Assembly: GCA_003024985.2 (NCBI GenBank)
Contig: PXIH01S0036543.1
Length of the DNA stretch: 11,059 nucleotides
Direction: 5' to 3' (one strand)
Source of the DNA: Euperipatoides rowelli
Lineage: Eukaryota > Onychophora > Udeonychophora > Euonychophora > Peripatopsidae
A program made the position numbers and the translations under genes. Shown in pieces: positions 7,316-11,059 of the stretch. The notes under the pieces are model-generated. The model had not been told where the DNA came from. It saw only the letters and a program-made list of their open reading frames with translations, and did not search any database. Each line of letters opens with the position of its first letter. Position 1 is the stretch's first letter.

Positions 7316-7895
7316 AGAGGCTGACATAGCTTTCAATAAATTAAACATGCTCACTGAAGCTCCTCTACTACAATATCCTGATTTTAGGAAGGACTTCATA
7401 GTAAAAACTGATGCAAGTGGAATTGGTGTGGGGACAGTGTTGGAACAGACTGATGACAGTGGTCCAGTTCATCCAGTGGCCTTCTGCAGTAGAAAATTTA
7501 AACAAAGCAGAGTGAAACAATTCTGCAATTGAACGTGAGGCACTAGCTATAGAATATGCCATGCCTCAATTCAACATATAATGTATGGATATAGAATAGT
7601 TCTCCAGATGGACCATAAAACACTGTCATATATGTTCAAGATAAAGGACACCAATCTAAGGCTTGTTAGATGGTTACTCCAGGTTCAAGATCATAACATT
7701 CTCATTGAATATAAACCTGGTAAGTTTGATTATGTGGCAGACTGGTTGTCCTGGTGTAATAATAAATGCAAAGCTATCATGGGTGGAGGCAATCAAAGCG
7801 AGAATTATGCTCTTGATAATGAAGGCCTGCTACTTAAGAAAGTGATACCCGACCGTTGGTACGGGTGGAAGTATAGGATGTCTCGGATGGATTGA
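7305..7895 (+). pseudogene. RNase H relic
   Basis: The first part (7305-7532) contains Y-P-D-F-R-K-D-F-I-V-K-T-D-A-S-G-I-G-V-G, with the first catalytic Asp at 7410-7412. A different frame carries A-I-E-R-E-A-L-A-I-E-Y-A at 7525-7560, matching the conserved helix with the catalytic Glu. The original frame resumes at about 7581 with Q-M-D-H-K-T-L-S-Y (Asp at 7611-7613), and ends with V-A-D-W-L-S-W at 7734-7754, where the family has V-A-D-A-L-S-R. In a working element the domain degrades the RNA strand during reverse transcription. Two frame changes and the late Trp substitutions show decay. The tail to 7895 leads into integrase. Confidence 0.75.
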
Positions 7896-8963
7896 AATTA
7901 ATGGTAATGGAATCCTATCATGATGGGATGATAGGCGGTCATTTGTCTAAGAGCATCACTATGTGGAAAATCAGATTGCTATTCACGTGGGAAACTATGA
8001 GAAAGGACATAGAGGAATATGTTCAATTCTGCGACATTTGTCAGAGAAGGAGAGTTTTAAGAAACAAAACACCTTTTCAATATGTTAAGCCCCCATCTGT
8101 GCCGATGGAGAGACTATCGATGGATATACTGGGACCTTTCTCTTGACCAAAAGAGAAACCGCTATGTGCTAGTCTGGGTTGATCATTTCAGCTGTATGAC
8201 TTTTGCCACTCCCATAAAAAACATGGAGGCTGAAACTATAGCTGAGCATTATATAAACAACATTTTACCCTGATATGGAGCGTCATGTGAGATGGTGTTG
8301 AACAGGGGTGGTCAATTCACCAATAATATTATTAAAGCAGTTTCAGAAGACCTTGGGCATCAAGGGTATATGTATGATGTCATAATCCGCAAGCTAATGG
8401 AGTTACAGAAAGAGTTAATTCCAAAATTCTAAGTGTGCTTGCTAAAATATGTGATGAACAGTTTTCTAAATGGGACAGTCATTTGCATTTTGTAATCCAA
8501 AACCTAAACAACTCGGTTCACAAGAGCACAGGAGAAAGTTCATTTTTTGTGTTCCATGGTTTGACCAAATAAACCCTAAGGTCCCAATAGTAAGAGGTAC
8601 AGAGTTTCATGGTCAGAAGAATCGCCAAGTAGTAAACATAATGATTGAAAGTGTGAATGAAGCCAGAGATAAAGTGCAGGAGAACCTTATTGTGTCTACT
8701 AAACAAAATAGCACACCCAGGAGCAAATTTTGGAGGCTGAGAAAGTTTAAGCTAGGTGATCATGTGTGCTGTTGGACTCTATAACCTATACTGGAAGAAA
8801 TCGTAAATTAAAACCCTGTTACAAAGGCTCATACTGTGTAATTAGTCGTGAGGGCATGGTCAATTATAGAATACAGGGGATTGATGACGACGTTCATGTA
8901 AACAAGATAAAGTTGTATTACCCTCTTGTGTCTTTGAATGATGTGGGCAAGGATAAATGCTGA
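7892..8963 (+). pseudogene. Integrase relic with HHCC, catalytic core and C-terminal domain
   Basis: The zinc-binding part has His at 7919-7921 and 7940-7942 and C-D-I-C at 8030-8041. The core's first Asp is in M-D-I-L-G-P-F at 8123-8125, followed by TGA at 8144-8146. Reading continues in another frame (Y-V-L-V-W-V-D-H-F-S) to TGA 8271-8273 and on to N-R-G-G-Q-F-T-N, where the second catalytic Asp is replaced by Asn (8301-8303). The third residue, Glu in NGVTERVNSKI, is at 8408-8410 in yet another frame. The 107 bases between second and third positions fit the D-35-E spacing minus one base. The C-terminal part (F-K-L-G-D-H-V, then K-G-S-Y-x-V-I and V-H-V-N-K-I-K-L-Y-Y-P) resembles the GPY/F region. 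Stop at 8961-8963. No env follows. Confidence 0.8.
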
Positions 8964-9978
8964 GTGAGTGATTAATGTGTTTGGTATAAATGTCTGTGCA
9001 AATGATGTAGTAATCAATTTTTTTGTTTAATTTATTCACCTGTGGAGTTGAACTTAATTATCCTCAACCCGGATAAAGGATTTAATTCCATTATATTTAG
9101 TATGGTGTATTATAGTAACTCAACACTTGAATTACCGTACTAAAGAAGAAATTTAAAAATAAATTCCATCCTAATCTTAATCTCAAACTTTATATTTTAA
9201 TATATATTGTTAATTCTGTTGACCCCCACACAGATAAAAAATAGTTTTTGTCTGGTTATTTTTAATGTAATTTACACAATTTACACATAAAATAAGTTTC
9301 AAATTAAATTTTAAATCTGAATTTAATGTTAAATCAGGAAAAGGTTGAAGAAACTAAAGGAAATGAGACTATGGGTTGATAACATGGACCAGGGCACTGA
9401 GTGATCACATAACATGATGATCTTAAAATTAACTGGTTGCTGTTGGCACTAGGATGAGTGGTTGAGGAGTAGCAAACCTTATCAATATACACACATTTAT
9501 ACTCTTTTTATTATATAGATCATTAATTATTTGATTGGGAACAAAAGCTGCTCCATTTTTCAGTATTTGATTGAATCTCAACTCAATATTATCAATTATG
9601 TTTTAAATTTTGTACAAATGTTTTTGTTAATTATTTTGCAATTTATTCAGACTTTTGTGGGTTTTTTTTAATCAAGCTTCCAAGAGGGTAGGGCAAAAAT
9701 AATTTTAAAATAATATAGAAGTTTTGGCGACGCATATACAGTATATATTATTTATCTACTGTATTTATTCTATAGCCTATAATTAAGTTAATTCTAACCC
9801 TAAACTTGAGCACAGTTAGACCAAATTGCAAATCTACACTTAGCTTAATTATTCAATAATCTGTGTGTAAAAGTTAAAAAAAATGGTGTAAATTGTAATT
9901 TTTTTTTCTTTTGGATATCAAGTGTGTTTGCAAATTCTTAAAGTTTTTTGTTTTTGTTTTTTTCATTTAATTGTGTAG
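8964..9978. other. AT-rich intronic sequence after the retrotransposon
   Basis: No coding relic or env-like frame is visible. The 3' LTR, if present, should be here. A purine-rich stretch at about 9336-9369 could be a degraded polypurine tract, and ATAACATGGA occurs both at 9379-9388 and at 4644-4653 near the candidate primer binding site, but I could not extend this into an LTR pair. The right end holds the T-rich acceptor tract of the last exon, with AG at 9977-9978. Confidence 0.45.
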
Positions 9979-10148
9979 GTTCTGACTACTCTCCTGGAGA
10001 TGACTTGCTTGCTCCTCCCACAGATGATACCCGTGTTCCCTCTCCTAAACTTACAAAAAGACTTTCCCTGAAATCTAATCGTAAATCTTCTGGGGTTAAG
10101 ACAAGTTCTACACCACCAGAAAGCCCAGTTATGAAGCCTAAGAAATGA
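9979..10148 (+). CDS. Probable terminal coding exon of the host gene
   Basis: A long T-rich tract (about 9941-9965) and GTGTAG at 9973-9978 form a good acceptor. The exon starts with GT, completing a Gly codon after the single base left by 851 or 1716, then encodes 55 residues and a TGA at 10146-10148. It begins S-D-Y-S-P-G-D-D-L-L-A-P-P-T-D-D and ends T-P-P-E-S-P-V-M-K-P-K-K. The first third is acidic; the rest is basic and rich in Ser, Pro and Lys, with S-P, T-P-P and K-R-L-S motifs that look like kinase sites on a disordered tail. Base composition is richer in G+C than the intron. I do not recognise the protein, so the role is unknown. The open frame upstream of 9979 is intron read-through. 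Confidence 0.7.
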
Positions 10149-11059
10149 CTGGAGCCCGACTACTTGCCTGCCATTACAAGGAAGGACTCTTCTCCAGTGC
10201 AGTCCACCTGCTGCTTGTCTTGACTCATTGCTGCCGTCCATCACGAAATAAAAATGCTGCAGCTCTGCTATTGAAGAAAAATGGAATCCAAAGATCTAAT
10301 CGGGCACTTGCCAATAATTCTTGAAATTACTTAATTGAGGTTTTGGTTTTAGTTGTTTGTATGTTTCAGTACACTCTTCCCTATCTCTATCTTATCCTCA
10401 TTTATTCTTTCCTACTCAACCCATTTTTGATTTTACTTTTTAATGTCAAGGATGTATGAACCTAGTGGTTATCATTGTTATATTTCTTCATTATTTACTT
10501 TCTCTTTCATTTCAAGAAGGTAATAATAGAAAATTCAAAGTTTTATATTTTCATAATGTTTTCACTGACATTACAAATTTCAAATTGTTTTTAAGCTCTT
10601 GATTAAAAACTGCTGTATGTTATTTATTGTAACCATCAGGCAAAAATTATTCACTCATTAAATGAGAGATTCTTAAATGTGAAGGGAGAAAAGATGCATC
10701 TTGTATAAAAATTGGCATTAGATCAAACTTACAATTGATTAGTTGTTGAAGGAATAGGGGGTTTTAGACTAGAAGTTGCACATTTTTCACAAAGAAAATA
10801 TTGTTATTGTTATTGTTGTTTTTTGTTTTGTTTTTAATTTTGCTTTCTAGGGCATTACAAAATTTAATTTTTTTAAAGTTCACAAATTACTATGTTCATA
10901 TTAAATGCCCATTTACACAATACAAAATCAATATGTAAGATGCTATGGGTGGATGTGTACAATATTGTAAATAACGTGCCAAATTTAACACAATCTCTCT
11001 TTTTCTTTCCTTTTAAATCTAATCACGATTGTTTAGTATAACTTTAGTATTTTTCAAAG
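10149..11059 (+). other. 3' UTR and AT-rich downstream flank
   Basis: After the stop, about 100 bases of moderately GC-rich sequence lead to AATAAA at 10247-10252. Beyond that the sequence is AT-rich with no gene visible. A GT-rich stretch at about 10339-10367 could be a downstream processing element but is farther away than usual. A short (TTGTTA)n microsatellite-like stretch lies at 10801-10818. ATTAAA variants near 10657 and 10898 could serve longer transcripts. Confidence 0.5.
10247..10252 (+). terminator. Polyadenylation signal of the host gene
   Basis: AATAAA lies 99 bases after the stop codon of the terminal exon, and it is the only canonical hexamer I find in the 3' flank. Cleavage would be expected roughly 10-30 bases later. 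No strong GT-rich element follows at once, so longer 3' ends are possible. Confidence 0.5.

Larger units (their letters stand above)
4678..8963 (+). mobile_element. Decayed Ty3/gypsy-type LTR retrotransposon
   Basis: Protein pieces occur in the order capsid, CCHC zinc knuckle, aspartic protease, reverse transcriptase, RNase H, integrase with zinc-binding, catalytic and C-terminal domains. Integrase after RNase H is the Ty3/gypsy order, as opposed to Ty1/copia. The frames jump repeatedly between all three + frames, and there are in-frame stops at 5207-5209, 6547-6549 and 8271-8273, so the copy cannot make Gag or Pol. I see no env-like frame after integrase and no chromodomain. The start is set at the candidate primer binding site and the end at the last integrase stop; the true outer ends and LTRs are not defined. 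It lies in the last intron of the host gene in sense orientation. Confidence 0.85.
1717..9978 (+). other. Long last intron of the host gene, host to retrotransposon relics
   Basis: This runs from the donor GT at 1717-1718 to the acceptor AG at 9977-9978, about 8.3 kb. From 1717 to about 2515 I see only AT-rich sequence, including a small palindrome whose arms are 2012-2018 and 2027-2033, and no recognisable gene. The rest carries the retroelement relics and inverted repeats listed separately. Both the small RT relic and the large retrotransposon read in the same direction as the gene. Confidence 0.5.

Noticed and set aside
4644-9388. Shared ATAACATGGA (4644-4653 and 9379-9388) as an LTR pair
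   Set aside because: The similarity does not extend convincingly on either side of the 10 bases.
8964-9978. A possible env gene after integrase
   Set aside because: No long frame, signal peptide or transmembrane pattern is visible there.
9963-10244. Minus-strand open frame opposite the last exon
   Set aside because: The + strand has the acceptor, matching phase, stop and AATAAA; the minus frame is its shadow.

Overview
The window looks like AT-rich nuclear DNA of an animal, most likely an arthropod. It has very AT-rich, T-biased introns with good eukaryotic splice signals, a TACTAAT-type branch point, a probable short intron of about 93 bases, and a decayed Ty3/gypsy-type LTR retrotransposon. 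No bacterial gene organisation, CRISPR array, tRNA or rRNA is visible. The species is an inference from style only.

Host gene (+ strand). I see the probable 3' end of one spliced gene whose product I cannot name. Candidate coding exons lie at 662 (or 672)-694, 788-851, 1672-1716 and 9979-10148, with an AATAAA signal at 10247-10252. Their reading phases fit together. The first ends in phase 0, which the second needs. The second ends after one base of a codon, the third both starts and ends in that phase, and the last accepts it. The 45-base third exon can therefore be included or skipped without shifting the frame. The last exon encodes a basic, Ser/Pro/Lys-rich tail of 55 residues and a stop.

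Last intron (1717-9978, about 8.3 kb). It is mostly AT-rich, with a strong excess of T on the transcribed-sense strand. It holds, in order: a small probable reverse-transcriptase relic (about 2516-2646), two hairpin-forming inverted repeats (2773-2841 and 2894-2982), a 20-base poly-T tract (3880-3899), and a nearly full-length but dead Ty3/gypsy-type retrotransposon in the same orientation as the gene (about 4678-8963). That element keeps the order gag, protease, reverse transcriptase, RNase H, integrase. It has in-frame stops, about a dozen frame changes and damaged catalytic residues. A sequence matching a tRNA-Leu primer binding site, split by 7 extra bases, sits just before gag. I could not recognise a pair of LTRs by eye.

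There is no sign of a new working system. The most interesting points are the phase-consistent chain of tiny exons, the frame-neutral cassette exon preceded by a perfect palindrome and a tandem duplication, the interrupted primer binding site, and the second, older reverse-transcriptase relic.
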